A stretch of DNA of 64,000 bases from Chryseobacterium gregarium DSM 19109 (GTDB taxonomy: Bacteria; Bacteroidota; Bacteroidia; Flavobacteriales; Weeksellaceae). How positions within the stretch are numbered: position 1 is the first letter of the stretch; each line of letters opens with the position of its first letter. Below are positions 16,065 to 23,082 of this stretch, piece after piece. The stretch spans positions 124,001-188,000 of the forward strand of contig NZ_AUMU01000007.1 of the NCBI RefSeq assembly GCF_000430845.1. The letters run 5' to 3'. A program made the translations under genes and the position numbers. The notes under the pieces were generated by a model that saw only the letters and a list, made by a program, of their open reading frames with translations, searched no databases and was not told the DNA's origin.

Positions 16065-16628
16065 TTAATTTTTAATCGTTTCTAACTCATTATTTTTCAT
16101 CTGAGCAAGGTGTCTTTGCGCGTGAAGTGAAAGGAAATCAATGTATTCATATACATTGATTTTCCCCAGTTCATTCACTGTCATTGTTGTTTTGCAGAGA
16201 AGACCTTCACCGTTTCCCATCAATTCCAAATAATTTAAGCACTGATGATACTGCTGAGAAATCAAACTTCTGATTTGATTTAAATTCAACTCTCCTTTTG
16301 GCTCCATATGTTCCGGTCTCACCCATTCAAAAGCACCATACTCACCTACTTTATCAAATTTATCTTTATTGAAACTATAATTTTTTATTTCAAGATTCAA
16401 ATCAAGATTAAGATAATTCCGCATTGCTTTTTTTGAACCTTTTTCAATAAGAATCAACAAATAAAAGTTTGTCAGGAAGATGTGTTCTAAAATCTGCTGA
16501 GCGGTCCAGCCTCCGTTTGAAGGCTTACAATTTAAGATTGTTTTATCTTTTTCAAACCCCCGGTCGAGCTCATCAAAACTGAATTTCAAATGCATTTTCA
16601 CAAGCTGAATTAATCTAAAAATATCCAT
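16065..16628 (-). CDS. DinB-like four-helix protein
   Basis: 187 residues, helical. GGWTAQQILEHI near residue 40 and LSLHAQRHLAQM near residue 168 are the usual DinB/YfiT metal-site helices: one His in the first, two in the second. Its start overlaps the end of the cREC gene by 14 bases, and only five bases separate it from the ligase, so the three are translated together. DinB proteins are often thiol-dependent transferases; the role here is unknown. Confidence 0.7.
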   Translation of the reverse strand: MDIFRLIQLVKMHLKFSFDELDRGFEKDKTILNCKPSNGGWTAQQILEHIFLTNFYLLILIEKGSKKAMRNYLNLDLNLEIKNYSFNKDKFDKVGEYGAFEWVRPEHMEPKGELNLNQIRSLISQQYHQCLNYLELMGNGEGLLCKTTMTVNELGKINVYEYIDFLSLHAQRHLAQMKNNELETIKN

Positions 16629-16998
16629 TACGTTTTTTAAAGTTGTTTAACAGGTCTTCAATATTTTCCTTTCCCACCGGATTCATGGAGTGGCAGTAAA
16701 ATTCCGGCAGTTCTGCATCATGATCCAAACAATATCCTACCAGCCATTTTGCACAATCGTAACCTGTTTTTTCAACACATTCCTGAGAATCCTGTTCTGA
16801 ATAATGCTCATCAGCAAGGTCATGGTCAAAAGAAATCATTTCCGGAAGTCCCTTTTCCAGGATCCTGCTGACAAACTGCGCATAATTCCGGACAACATGC
16901 CAGTCTTCCCAAAGGAACATATCCTGTTTTGTATAATGATACGCATCAGGCGGGTATCTTATATCGTCCAGAAACAATAATCTTTTTGTGACTTCCAT
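16615..16998 (-). CDS. Cyclic-phosphate-processing receiver (cREC) protein
   Basis: 127 residues. RLLFLDDIRYPPD at residues 6-18 gives the receiver-like acidic pair, followed by EMISFDHDLADEH and the Cys/His-containing stretch FYCHSMNPVG. I recall this domain from descriptions of bacterial RNA-repair clusters, where it was proposed to process 2',3'-cyclic phosphate ends. Its place next to an RNA ligase fits that proposal. Confidence 0.75.
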   Translation of the reverse strand: MEVTKRLLFLDDIRYPPDAYHYTKQDMFLWEDWHVVRNYAQFVSRILEKGLPEMISFDHDLADEHYSEQDSQECVEKTGYDCAKWLVGYCLDHDAELPEFYCHSMNPVGKENIEDLLNNFKKRNGYF

Positions 16999-17093
16999 TG
17001 CTTTATTTTATTTTTTGGATGGAAGTTGGATGCAGGAAGTTTACATTATGTCTTTAAAAAGATTCCAATCCTTTTACCCTGCTTCTCATTCCG

Positions 17094-17579
17094 TTATACC
17101 ATCATATCAGCACAATTGGAACTTGCGAATGAGTAAGGTTTTGCTTTAAATACATATCCCATTCCCAGAATGTAGCCCATCGCATCTTTCAGAGCAACAT
17201 TGGATTTAAAATCAGGATCGGTGTTAATGTCTGCGTGTACCTCCATTTCCACATCATACGTTTCCAGGACAGAACAGATGGCGTAAGCGATCTCTACGGA
17301 TTTGTTGACTTCATTCAGCATCCGTTCCTTGATACTGATACGCTGGAATTCCCTTTCTTTTCTGATAAAGGTAAACGCTCCTTTTCCCTCGCGGATGATT
17401 ACGACTGCCGTAGCATAATTGATAGCGTCACCATATACATGGGAATCTGATCCCACACACACTTTCAGCCGGTGCCCGTTGGCCTGTTCGCGGAGGATGG
17501 CTTCTTCTACCAGCTGTGTGATAGGGCTGCGGAAAATTTTTCCGTTCATGTTCTGCCATTTTTGTTGTTGCGTTTCCAT
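17094..17579 (-). CDS. YkuK-family RNase H-like protein
   Basis: 161 residues. CVGSDSHVYGDAINYATAVV around residue 40 supplies the first acidic strand of an RNase H fold. EMEVHADINTDP and the late KPYSFASSNCADMM segment complete the DUF458/YkuK pattern. Function in the family is not well established; nuclease activity is predicted. It is the most upstream protein gene of the operon, directly downstream of the tRNA-like array. Confidence 0.75.
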   Translation of the reverse strand: METQQQKWQNMNGKIFRSPITQLVEEAILREQANGHRLKVCVGSDSHVYGDAINYATAVVIIREGKGAFTFIRKEREFQRISIKERMLNEVNKSVEIAYAICSVLETYDVEMEVHADINTDPDFKSNVALKDAMGYILGMGYVFKAKPYSFASSNCADMMV

Positions 17580-17739
17580 TTTTTCTACATGTTTAAGTTG
17601 TATACTTTTTATAATTCATAAATGATCATTGATCCGTTATTTTTATGTGCGGCTGTTTCTAACCACCAATTCTTTGCATTATGAGTTGTGACTTTTGGGT
17701 TTATTAACCATTGTACATTGCTCATTATTCTTGTTTTGT

Positions 17740-17812
17740 ACGGGAAAAGGGATTCGAACCCTTAATATCCTGATCCTAAATCAGGTGCGTCTGCCAGTTC
17801 CGCCATTCCCGC
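17740..17812 (-). tRNA. tRNA-Leu(UAG)-like gene lacking the long variable arm
   Basis: Minus strand. Acceptor GCGGGAA/TTCCCGT, D-arm of Leu type, anticodon arm CCTGA-TTTAGGA-TCAGG with anticodon TAG, and T-arm AAGGGTTCGAATCCCTT. Real Leu tRNAs have a variable arm of ten or more bases; here only a few bases (ATATT) lie between anticodon and T stems. It is therefore likely a mimic or degenerate tRNA. No CCA is encoded. Confidence 0.6.
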
Positions 17813-17837
17813 AGGTTTTGAAACCTATTCAATTTCT

Positions 17838-17875
17838 TTTTACTTTTTACTTTTTACTTTTTACTTTTTACTTAA
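17838..17875. repeat. Tandem 7-base repeat
   Basis: Four to five copies of TTTTTAC in a row. The same array, with more copies, recurs at 19077-19120 in front of the other Glu-type gene, within a longer duplicated segment of roughly 110 bases. Confidence 0.7.
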
Positions 17876-17885
17876 TAAAAAATTG

Positions 17886-17959
17886 TACTCTATAAGGGAA
17901 TCAAACCCTTATTTTCTGCTCGAAAGGCAAGGCGTCCTGAACCGTTAGACGAATAGAGC
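17886..17959 (-). tRNA. Degenerate tRNA-Glu(UUC)-like gene, copy 1
   Basis: Acceptor GCTCTAT/ATAGAGT, D-arm TCGTCTAACGGTTCAGGACG, anticodon loop CTTTCGA with TTC, and T-arm AAGGGTTTGATTCCCTT. The anticodon stem CTTGC/GCAGA has one mismatch and one wobble. It is a duplicate of the gene at 19133, with decay in the anticodon stem. Confidence 0.6.
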
Positions 17960-17964
17960 AATTA

Positions 17965-18037
17965 ACCGACTGACCAGGAATCGAACCTGAACAACAAGAG
18001 TACATTTCCTGCATGCTGCCGTTACATTATCAGCGGT
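17965..18037 (-). ncRNA. tRNA-like RNA of uncertain identity
   Basis: Acceptor ACCGCTGA paired with TCAGTCGGT across a bulged T. D-arm-like ATAATGTAACGGCAGCAT, anticodon-like arm CAGGA-AATGTAC-TCTTG, and T-arm CAGGTTCGATTCCTG. Position 33 is A, not the near-universal U, so it probably cannot work on the ribosome. If read normally the anticodon would be TGT (Thr). Confidence 0.5.
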
Positions 18038-18039
18038 GT

Positions 18040-18174
18040 TGGTGGAAGCAGCAGGATTCGAACCTGCTCAGCAATAAACAACGGTTTTTAACGCTGTATT
18101 TTCTATTTTTTTAAGGAATCGTTCAATCTTCCTCATGTCAGACCACCCCGGCTCTCCAGCTCCGGCGTACTTCC
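18040..18174 (-). ncRNA. Ser-type tRNA-like RNA, 135 bases, with encoded CCA
   Basis: The 5' acceptor strand GGAAGTA pairs with TGCTTCC, followed by ACCA, so CCA is encoded. T-arm AGCAGGTTCGAATCCTGCT is perfect. The 5' part (a Ser-like D-arm, then GGTGGTCTGACAT) suggests a former Ser(UGA) tRNA. Between them lie a hairpin GAGGAA/TTCCTT and another stem ACAGCG/CGTTGT. It is about 45 bases longer than a Ser tRNA. Confidence 0.5.
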
Positions 18175-18251
18175 TTTTTTTATGGTTGATAAGCAATGGG
18201 TAATGAATAATTTTAACCCACTTACTTTAACCTGAATTTGTGAAGAAAAAT

Positions 18252-18308
18252 AAAGCCTGTCTTTATTTTTTAGTTTGATATAAGAACTTCTGCGCTCGAC
18301 AAACTTTT
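18252..18308 (-). ncRNA. Conserved stem with GCGCAGAAG loop, copy 1
   Basis: On the minus strand AAAGTTTGTC pairs with GACAGGCTTT, using two G-U pairs that would be mismatches on the other strand. The loop holds GAGCGCAGAAGTTCTTATA. Copies at 18551-18605 and 18880-18935 keep the stem with different pairs, which supports a minus-strand RNA. Confidence 0.55.
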
Positions 18309-18386
18309 ACTTTTCTCCGGAACTGATCTCATTTCAGTTATTTGAGATGGCTATGGGGTTGTTCATAACCATTTATTTTTTTGTTT

Positions 18387-18472
18387 GAATTCACGAATGT
18401 TTCACATTTCAAACCCACTCAGCTTACGCAACGGTTTTGCAGACCGCCCCGACTCTTCCACTTCGGCGAACC
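18387..18472 (-). ncRNA. tRNA-Cys(GCA)-like RNA, copy 1
   Basis: Acceptor GGTTCGC/GTGAATT (seven pairs, three of them G-U). Anticodon arm CGGT-CTGCAAA-ACCG with anticodon GCA, a short variable hairpin GCGTAAGC, and an enlarged T-arm GAGTG...CATTC around GGTTTGAAATGTGAAA. The altered T-arm and weak acceptor suggest a mimic and not a working tRNA. Confidence 0.5.
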
Positions 18473-18550
18473 ATCAATTTTTGGGTAATAAGCAATGGGT
18501 AATGAGTAATTTTACCCACTGGCTTTTAACCCGATTTTTTAAAGAAAAAC

Positions 18551-18605
18551 AAAGCCTGTCTTATTTTTTGTTTGATATAAGAACTTCTGCGCCTGACAGA
18601 CTTTT
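18551..18605 (-). ncRNA. Conserved stem with GCGCAGAAG loop, copy 2
   Basis: AAAGTCTGTC/GACAGGCTTT on the minus strand (one G-U) around a loop starting AGGCGCAGAAGTTCTTATA. It belongs to the second 297-base unit. Confidence 0.55.
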
Positions 18606-18683
18606 ACTTTTCTCCGGAACTGATCTCATTTCAGTTATTTGAGATGGCTATGGGGTTGTTCATAACCATTTATTTTTTTGTTT

Positions 18684-18769
18684 GAATTCACGAATGTTTC
18701 ACATTTCAAACCCACTCAGCTTACGCAACGGTTTTGCAGACCGCCCCGACTCTTCCACTTCGGCGAACC
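18684..18769 (-). ncRNA. tRNA-Cys(GCA)-like RNA, copy 2
   Basis: Identical to copy 1 across the tRNA-like part, shifted by 297 bases. The preserved identity implies a recent duplication or gene conversion. Confidence 0.5.
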
Positions 18770-18879
18770 ATCAATTTATGAGCAATAAGTAATTGGTAAT
18801 GAACACTTTTAAACTAACTTCTAATCTCTAAATTCTGTATTAATTAGCGTTAATCCACTATTCATTTTTAGAGTTAAGA

Positions 18880-18935
18880 AAAAGCCTGTCTGTATATGTG
18901 TTTTTATAAAGATCTTCTGCGCTCGACAGACTTTT
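18880..18935 (-). ncRNA. Conserved stem with GCGCAGAAG loop, copy 3
   Basis: Stem AAAGTCTGTC/GACAGGCTTT extended by two further A-T pairs, loop starting GAGCGCAGAAGATCTTTATA. The rest of this unit has diverged strongly from copies 1 and 2, so conservation of this element is selective. Confidence 0.55.
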
Positions 18936-19019
18936 TCTTTTTCTCTTCTGAAACAATTAACTTAATTACTGTAATTTCGGAAGGATTGTTCATGAATTTT
19001 ATATTTAATTTTTGTATCC

Positions 19020-19060
19020 ACGAATCCTTCGGATTTCGAACCTTCAGCCTCCGGCTTATG
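19020..19060 (-). ncRNA. Truncated 3' half of a Cys-like RNA
   Basis: On the minus strand GAAGGTTCGAAATCCGAAGG, then ATTCGTGGATAC, aligns with the T-arm/acceptor part of the Cys-like copies. No D-arm or anticodon arm precedes it. Confidence 0.4.
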
Positions 19061-19076
19061 AAACCTATTCAATTTC

Positions 19077-19120
19077 TTTTTACTTTTTACTTTTTACTTT
19101 TTACTTTTTACTTTTTACTT
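19077..19120. repeat. Tandem 7-base repeat, second array
   Basis: About six copies of TTTTTAC, preceded by GAAACCTATTCAATTTC and followed by TTAATAAAAAATTGTACT, exactly as at 17820-17890. Confidence 0.7.
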
Positions 19121-19132
19121 AATAAAAAATTG

Positions 19133-19205
19133 TACTCCATAAGGGAATCGAACCCTTATTTACTGCTCGAAAGGCAGCCGTCCTGAACCGTTAGACGAAT
19201 GGAGC
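19133..19205 (-). tRNA. tRNA-Glu(UUC)-like gene, copy 2
   Basis: Acceptor GCTCCAT/ATGGAGT with one terminal G-U, D-arm TCGTCTAACGGTTCAGGACG, anticodon arm CTGC-CTTTCGA-GCAG with TTC, variable TAAAT, and T-arm AAGGGTTCGATTCCCTT. It is the better preserved Glu copy and could be functional. No CCA is encoded. Confidence 0.65.
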
Positions 19206-19400
19206 AAATGTTATGGAAAGCAGGGTCATTTACCATTTCTATTTAATGTTTTCATGGTTCAAGAATACCTGGCATCTGATCTTGCGACCTTCCGCCTTCA
19301 GGGCAGGTAAACGACCACTGTTATCTTTCCGGTTTTGCAGATTCACTTCAATATTTTTTTCCGGGAGACAGCCGGAGCCAAAATTTTCCGTGAACCTTTG

Positions 19401-19475
19401 TAATTCTGAGAGGGATCGAACCTCTAACCTCCGGTTTAGAAAACCGGCACTCTATCCAATTGAGCTATAGAACTG
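19401..19475 (-). tRNA. tRNA-Arg(UCU)-like gene
   Basis: Anticodon arm CCGGT-TTTCTAA-ACCGG with anticodon TCT, D-arm AGCTCAATTGGATAGAGT, and T-arm AGAGGTTCGATCCCTCT. The acceptor AGTTCTA/CAGAATT has one mismatch and one G-U. It is the 5'-most element of the array and thus the likely start of the tRNA-like/ligase transcription unit. Confidence 0.65.
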
Positions 19476-19524
19476 TATTTATAATCCCGAAGGGCTGTTT
19501 ATGAATTTCAAAACTGAAGAAACA

Positions 19525-19555
19525 TAAAAAAAGCGCCTCTTTTCGGGAGGCGCTT
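19525..19555 (-). terminator. Terminator after the 43-residue peptide gene
   Basis: A 9-bp hairpin AAGCGCCTC/GAGGCGCTT. Seven A precede it on the plus strand, which is a T run after the hairpin on the minus strand. It ends the unit that starts near 19770 and insulates the tRNA-like array. Confidence 0.75.
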
Positions 19556-19579
19556 CATATTATTTAACGTATCAGTTCA

Positions 19580-19711
19580 TTAACTGACGCTATTATATAA
19601 GCACCTTTTATCCACAAATTCACTTTCAAGAATACATGCATACCCTACTCCCATCGGCTCCAGTCCGTTTTGTCTTGAATATAAATCAGATATGTTATGC
19701 AATTGTTTCAT
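19580..19711 (-). CDS. Small 43-residue hypothetical protein
   Basis: Begins MKQLHNISDLYSRQNGLEPM and ends DKRCLYNSVS. It is flanked by a good promoter and a terminator, and its layout mirrors the 42-residue gene at 20092. Two Cys residues and no signal peptide. Function unknown; it could equally be a structured RNA with a chance ORF. Confidence 0.45.
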   Translation of the reverse strand: MKQLHNISDLYSRQNGLEPMGVGYACILESEFVDKRCLYNSVS

Positions 19712-19775
19712 TGTATTCCTGTTGTTAAAATGTTTTTTGAATGATTAAAAACGTGTTGCTTTTAATTTTCGGTTG

Positions 19776-19808
19776 CAAAGTAAATATGATTTTTTTTAAC
19801 CTGCAAAT
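19776..19808 (-). promoter_or_regulatory. Promoter of the 43-residue gene
   Basis: On the minus strand TTTG (19804-19807) and TTACTTTG (19776-19783) are separated by 20 bases, close to the Bacteroidota -33/-7 consensus. Confidence 0.6.
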
Positions 19809-20034
19809 TTATTTTTCACTTAATGAATTGATAATCAGTGTTTTAATCCCTATTTTCAACATAGGGAATTCCTGTCCGTACTAGGGTACAGATGCCTTAA
19901 TTACCTAAATGACTGTCTCTCATCGGGTTATCGATCACGTTTTATTTTCGTATTAATTGTTCATTGTTGATTAAATAATTTTCACTTTTCCGGTTATTTT
20001 TTTTCATTCTAAATAATTTCCGTCTTAAAAACAC
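19809..20034. other. Gene-free stretch
   Basis: AT-rich sequence with no ORF I can support. CCCTATTTTCAACATAGGG at 19848-19866 is a short inverted repeat of unknown role. Confidence 0.4.
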
Positions 20035-20064
20035 AAAAAACGCCCCGTTTACCGAGGCGTTTTT
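20035..20064 (-). terminator. Bidirectional terminator after the 42-residue gene
   Basis: AAAAAACGCC pairs with GGCGTTTTT across an 11-base loop, with A/T runs on both sides. Confidence 0.7.
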
Positions 20065-20091
20065 ACTATATTTTGATAAAATCTTACAGGT

Positions 20092-20220
20092 TTATTGTAA
20101 ATAATTTTCAAAGCAAGCACATTCCGCCTCATTCCACATCATCCATTCATATCCGAATAATCCCTTTAGTGAAGGGCTTCCGCATAGGTTGACATTGATA
20201 TGTGCTCTTTGTATTGTCAT
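20092..20220 (-). CDS. Small 42-residue hypothetical protein
   Basis: Begins MTIQRAHINVNLCGSPSLKG and ends CACFENYLQ, rich in Cys and Trp near the end (YEWMMWNEAECAC). A perfect -7 box TATCTTTG lies about 12-20 bases upstream of the ATG (around 20232-20239), so the leader would be very short. Followed by a terminator. Function unknown. Confidence 0.45.
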   Translation of the reverse strand: MTIQRAHINVNLCGSPSLKGLFGYEWMMWNEAECACFENYLQ

Positions 20221-20363
20221 AATTTTGTTGGGGCAAAGATAAATTTTTTTATTAATATTTTATTGGTTTGCCATTGGGAGAAGTGAAGCGACGAAGCAAT
20301 CCTGAATGTAAAATAAGACTAAAGATGGCTTCACCCCCGGTTCGCAATGAAAGCAACCTTCAT

Positions 20364-21383
20364 TCAATTCCTGAACATCCTGTTTCGCCCCGTCTTATAT
20401 CTGGAAATATCCTTTAAGATCATATCATCATCAGGATTGAAATGTTTCAGTTCATTGACGATTTCAGAACGGGTAGCCACTTTTCCGGCAATAATTTCAT
20501 AGGCGATATCCCGTGTGGTTTTCTGAAGATCGGGGCTTTTCCTGAATTCATATTTCATCGCTTCAAGATACGGGATCTTCTGGTCTGAAGTGATTTTTTC
20601 ATACAGATGCCGGATTTCCTGCCCCAGCTCTTTAACATCAGTAATGTTGGCAAAGTAATTATTCAGACAGTTGAAGGCATCCTTATTTTCTTCCCAGCCT
20701 TTCAGCAGTACTTTTTGGGCTTCTGCGTGCAGTTCCATTTTTTTTCGGTAAATCAGTGACCCTTTTACCATCTGGCTGTTGTTTACATAATCATCGGCAA
20801 CCATCTGATAATAGGCATTGGCATTTTTCACGTCATTAATTTCCCTGTACAGATCGCCTACTTTTTCTTTCTGTTCCAGTTCTTTGTAAAGATCAATGGC
20901 CTTCCTGTACTGTTTCGCTTTTTCATAACACTGGGCCGCTTCGGATCTGTTTTTTAATTTTTTAAGATAGATTACGGCTGCTTCATTATAAAAGCCTCCT
21001 TCTTCCAGCGTTTTTGCAGCCCGGTAATGGTTCTGAAGAAGATTCATGTACACTTTTGCTGCTTTTTTGTAGTCCTGTTCCGCGATATACTGCCGGGCAA
21101 GCTCCTCATATTTATTCCGGATCCGGTCGAAAAGTGAAGACTCTATATAAAAGTTATCACCGCCTGGCCTGCCTTTGCGGCCTGACTCCTTTTCCTTTTC
21201 TTTATCCTCAAAGTTTTTAAGGACCATCATAATGATCACAGCCACAATCAGGAAAACAACAAGTTTCCCGATCACGCTCCAGAAACTCTCATGGAACAGC
21301 TGCGCAAGCATGCCGATGACTTTAAGAAAGACCAGAATAAAAAATGCGGCCAAAAATTTATCGGTAAACCTCTGCTTATTCAT
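20364..21383 (-). CDS. Membrane-anchored TPR protein of the MoxR/vWA system
   Basis: 339 residues. Two hydrophobic segments at about 10-30 and 35-57, then a basic/acidic linker, then a helical repeat region (about 90-250) with TPR-like units such as YKKAAKVYMNLLQNHYRAA and YRKAIDLYKELEQ. It would be held in the inner membrane with the repeats in the cytoplasm. The start overlaps the end of the upstream gene by eight bases. It is the last gene of the five-gene set. Confidence 0.65.
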   Translation of the reverse strand: MNKQRFTDKFLAAFFILVFLKVIGMLAQLFHESFWSVIGKLVVFLIVAVIIMMVLKNFEDKEKEKESGRKGRPGGDNFYIESSLFDRIRNKYEELARQYIAEQDYKKAAKVYMNLLQNHYRAAKTLEEGGFYNEAAVIYLKKLKNRSEAAQCYEKAKQYRKAIDLYKELEQKEKVGDLYREINDVKNANAYYQMVADDYVNNSQMVKGSLIYRKKMELHAEAQKVLLKGWEENKDAFNCLNNYFANITDVKELGQEIRHLYEKITSDQKIPYLEAMKYEFRKSPDLQKTTRDIAYEIIAGKVATRSEIVNELKHFNPDDDMILKDISRYKTGRNRMFRN

Positions 21384-23082
21384 CCTTATCTGATTTTAAA
21401 ATGGTTTTATCATCACTGAAGAGGCGGTACAGAAGCAGGACAACGCAGATCACCAGCACCCAGACAAACCAGTTATACCCGAACATTTCAATAAGGGGAT
21501 AAAACAGATAAACCAGCATAGCTGTTAAAATCAAAATCAGGATCGCCTTGGTTCTTCCGGGGACGTTCCTGCCTCCGATATTCAGTGCTTTTCTTTTTAC
21601 GAAATAGGAATACAGGCCGACAATCCCCGTCATCAGAATAAGTAAGAAAATAATTTCCAGAATATGATGCCTGGTACCGGAACCGGACTTTTCAAACGTC
21701 CTGACTTTTTCAGCCTTTTCCGGTTTAAATGGAGGCTCCTGATATTCTTTTGTCCCGTACAGCCTTCCTAAGGAATCTTCGATCAGGACCTGTTTCTTTT
21801 TCCAGATATGTTTTACAATGCCTTCATCAGCGGGTTTCCCTGAACTTGCTTTACTTAGTGAATCTGCAATTTTTTTCCTGTACTTTTCCTCATTCTGCAC
21901 CAGGTATTTTACAATTTTTTTTTGGTATACTTTTTTGAGTGAATCTTCGGAACTCTTTATTTCCTGTGCCACCCGATCTATTTCTTCAGAAATCTTTTCA
22001 ATAGGCCGGCCTCCGTTTTTCAGATATTCCCGGTAGCTGTCTGTATTATCCTGATCCTTGTACCAGCTTGCTGCCCTCTCATGTTCATTCAGCAAATCCC
22101 ATCTTTTTGATCCGTACAGGGAATCAATCTTCAGGTCTATATCTGTAACGCCTGACTGATAGGCTACCACCGGTGACATCATATGTTCATCAACCTCTGA
22201 AATTTTACCGGAAGAAACGGTCTCCGGAGACGCAGGAGATTCAACAGACTGGTAGATTGAAAACCACACCACGCCTACAATAATGAATACCGACCATAAG
22301 ATCCAGCTGTACTTTGCGGGGTAAAAAAACCTGCCTCTGGAAGTATTTCCTGCAAACAGTTTCCCTAACCCTATTTTTTCCAAAAATTTAAATTTCCCGA
22401 AACCGCTGCCTCTTGACGTCCCCATGACATCAAGAGGAATCCCAAGCTCTACTGCCCGGTCGGGATATTTTTCAATGTATTTCAGGTATTTTTCGATTTC
22501 CTTTTTATTGCCTGCCATTACCTTTTTCAGGTCAAAAGGAAGATCTTTCATCCATTCTTCTTCCGTTTGCGGTTTCTGCAGGGCTTCCAGGACTTTTTCA
22601 TCGTCCATTTCCACTGTAAAGCTTTCAATATTCTGCGGGATTTTCACCCCGTTCAGCGGTTTCCGTACCTGATCCCCTGACTGTCCGGGATCCCGGATCA
22701 GGGAAAGCCAGTCGATTTCTTCCTCTAATTTCACCAGTCCGAAGTCAGGATGCATGACAAGGAATTCCGCTTCAACCCTTTGCCATTCTTCCGGATGTAC
22801 TTTCGGATAAAAATCCGTATTTTCCGGAATGAAAAGCTTGTTTCCGACCCATTGGAAATAGGCGTTTTTACCGATTTCATTCAAAGCCAGGTCCGGGAAA
22901 ACCAAGAAACAGCCGTACAGCACATTCGGTTCAAGGGACGGAACCGGAAACGATCTGACGCTGCTTAATTCTATCCCCAGAACTTCCATTTCATAAAGCC
23001 ACGTTAATACTGAAGCCCCTTTGATCAAAAGCCCTTTTTTAGGATAGTTATTTTTCGGAAAAGGTGTGATTCTAAGTTCCAT
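21376..23082 (-). CDS. Membrane component of the MoxR-vWA-propeller system
   Basis: 568 residues. The first about 240 form a soluble domain (ITPFPKNNYPKKGLLIKGA at the start), followed by a membrane segment near 258-276 (ILWSVFIIVGVVWFSIY). A long charged, coiled region comes next, with three more membrane segments at the end (about 475-545). By position and plan it matches one of the 'bpX' components of MoxR-vWA-beta-propeller ternary systems; which bpX family I cannot say. It overlaps both neighbours. Confidence 0.55.
   Translation of the reverse strand: MELRITPFPKNNYPKKGLLIKGASVLTWLYEMEVLGIELSSVRSFPVPSLEPNVLYGCFLVFPDLALNEIGKNAYFQWVGNKLFIPENTDFYPKVHPEEWQRVEAEFLVMHPDFGLVKLEEEIDWLSLIRDPGQSGDQVRKPLNGVKIPQNIESFTVEMDDEKVLEALQKPQTEEEWMKDLPFDLKKVMAGNKKEIEKYLKYIEKYPDRAVELGIPLDVMGTSRGSGFGKFKFLEKIGLGKLFAGNTSRGRFFYPAKYSWILWSVFIIVGVVWFSIYQSVESPASPETVSSGKISEVDEHMMSPVVAYQSGVTDIDLKIDSLYGSKRWDLLNEHERAASWYKDQDNTDSYREYLKNGGRPIEKISEEIDRVAQEIKSSEDSLKKVYQKKIVKYLVQNEEKYRKKIADSLSKASSGKPADEGIVKHIWKKKQVLIEDSLGRLYGTKEYQEPPFKPEKAEKVRTFEKSGSGTRHHILEIIFLLILMTGIVGLYSYFVKRKALNIGGRNVPGRTKAILILILTAMLVYLFYPLIEMFGYNWFVWVLVICVVLLLYRLFSDDKTILKSDKDE

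Larger units (their letters stand above)
18183..18780. repeat. Two tandem 297-base repeats carrying tRNA-Cys-like RNAs
   Basis: Units of about 18183-18481 and 18482-18780 are nearly identical over most of their length, with a fixed offset of 297 bases. Each has, on the minus strand, a Cys-like RNA, then several hairpins, then a long stem with the conserved loop GCGCAGAAG. A third, diverged and truncated unit follows to about 19060. Confidence 0.85.

Noticed and set aside
18385..18642. 85-residue ORF across the tandem repeat
   Set aside because: It lies antisense to the Cys-like RNA and breaks off within the second repeat.
17838..19120. CRISPR array
   Set aside because: The repeats are 7-base tandem copies without spacers, and there are no cas genes.
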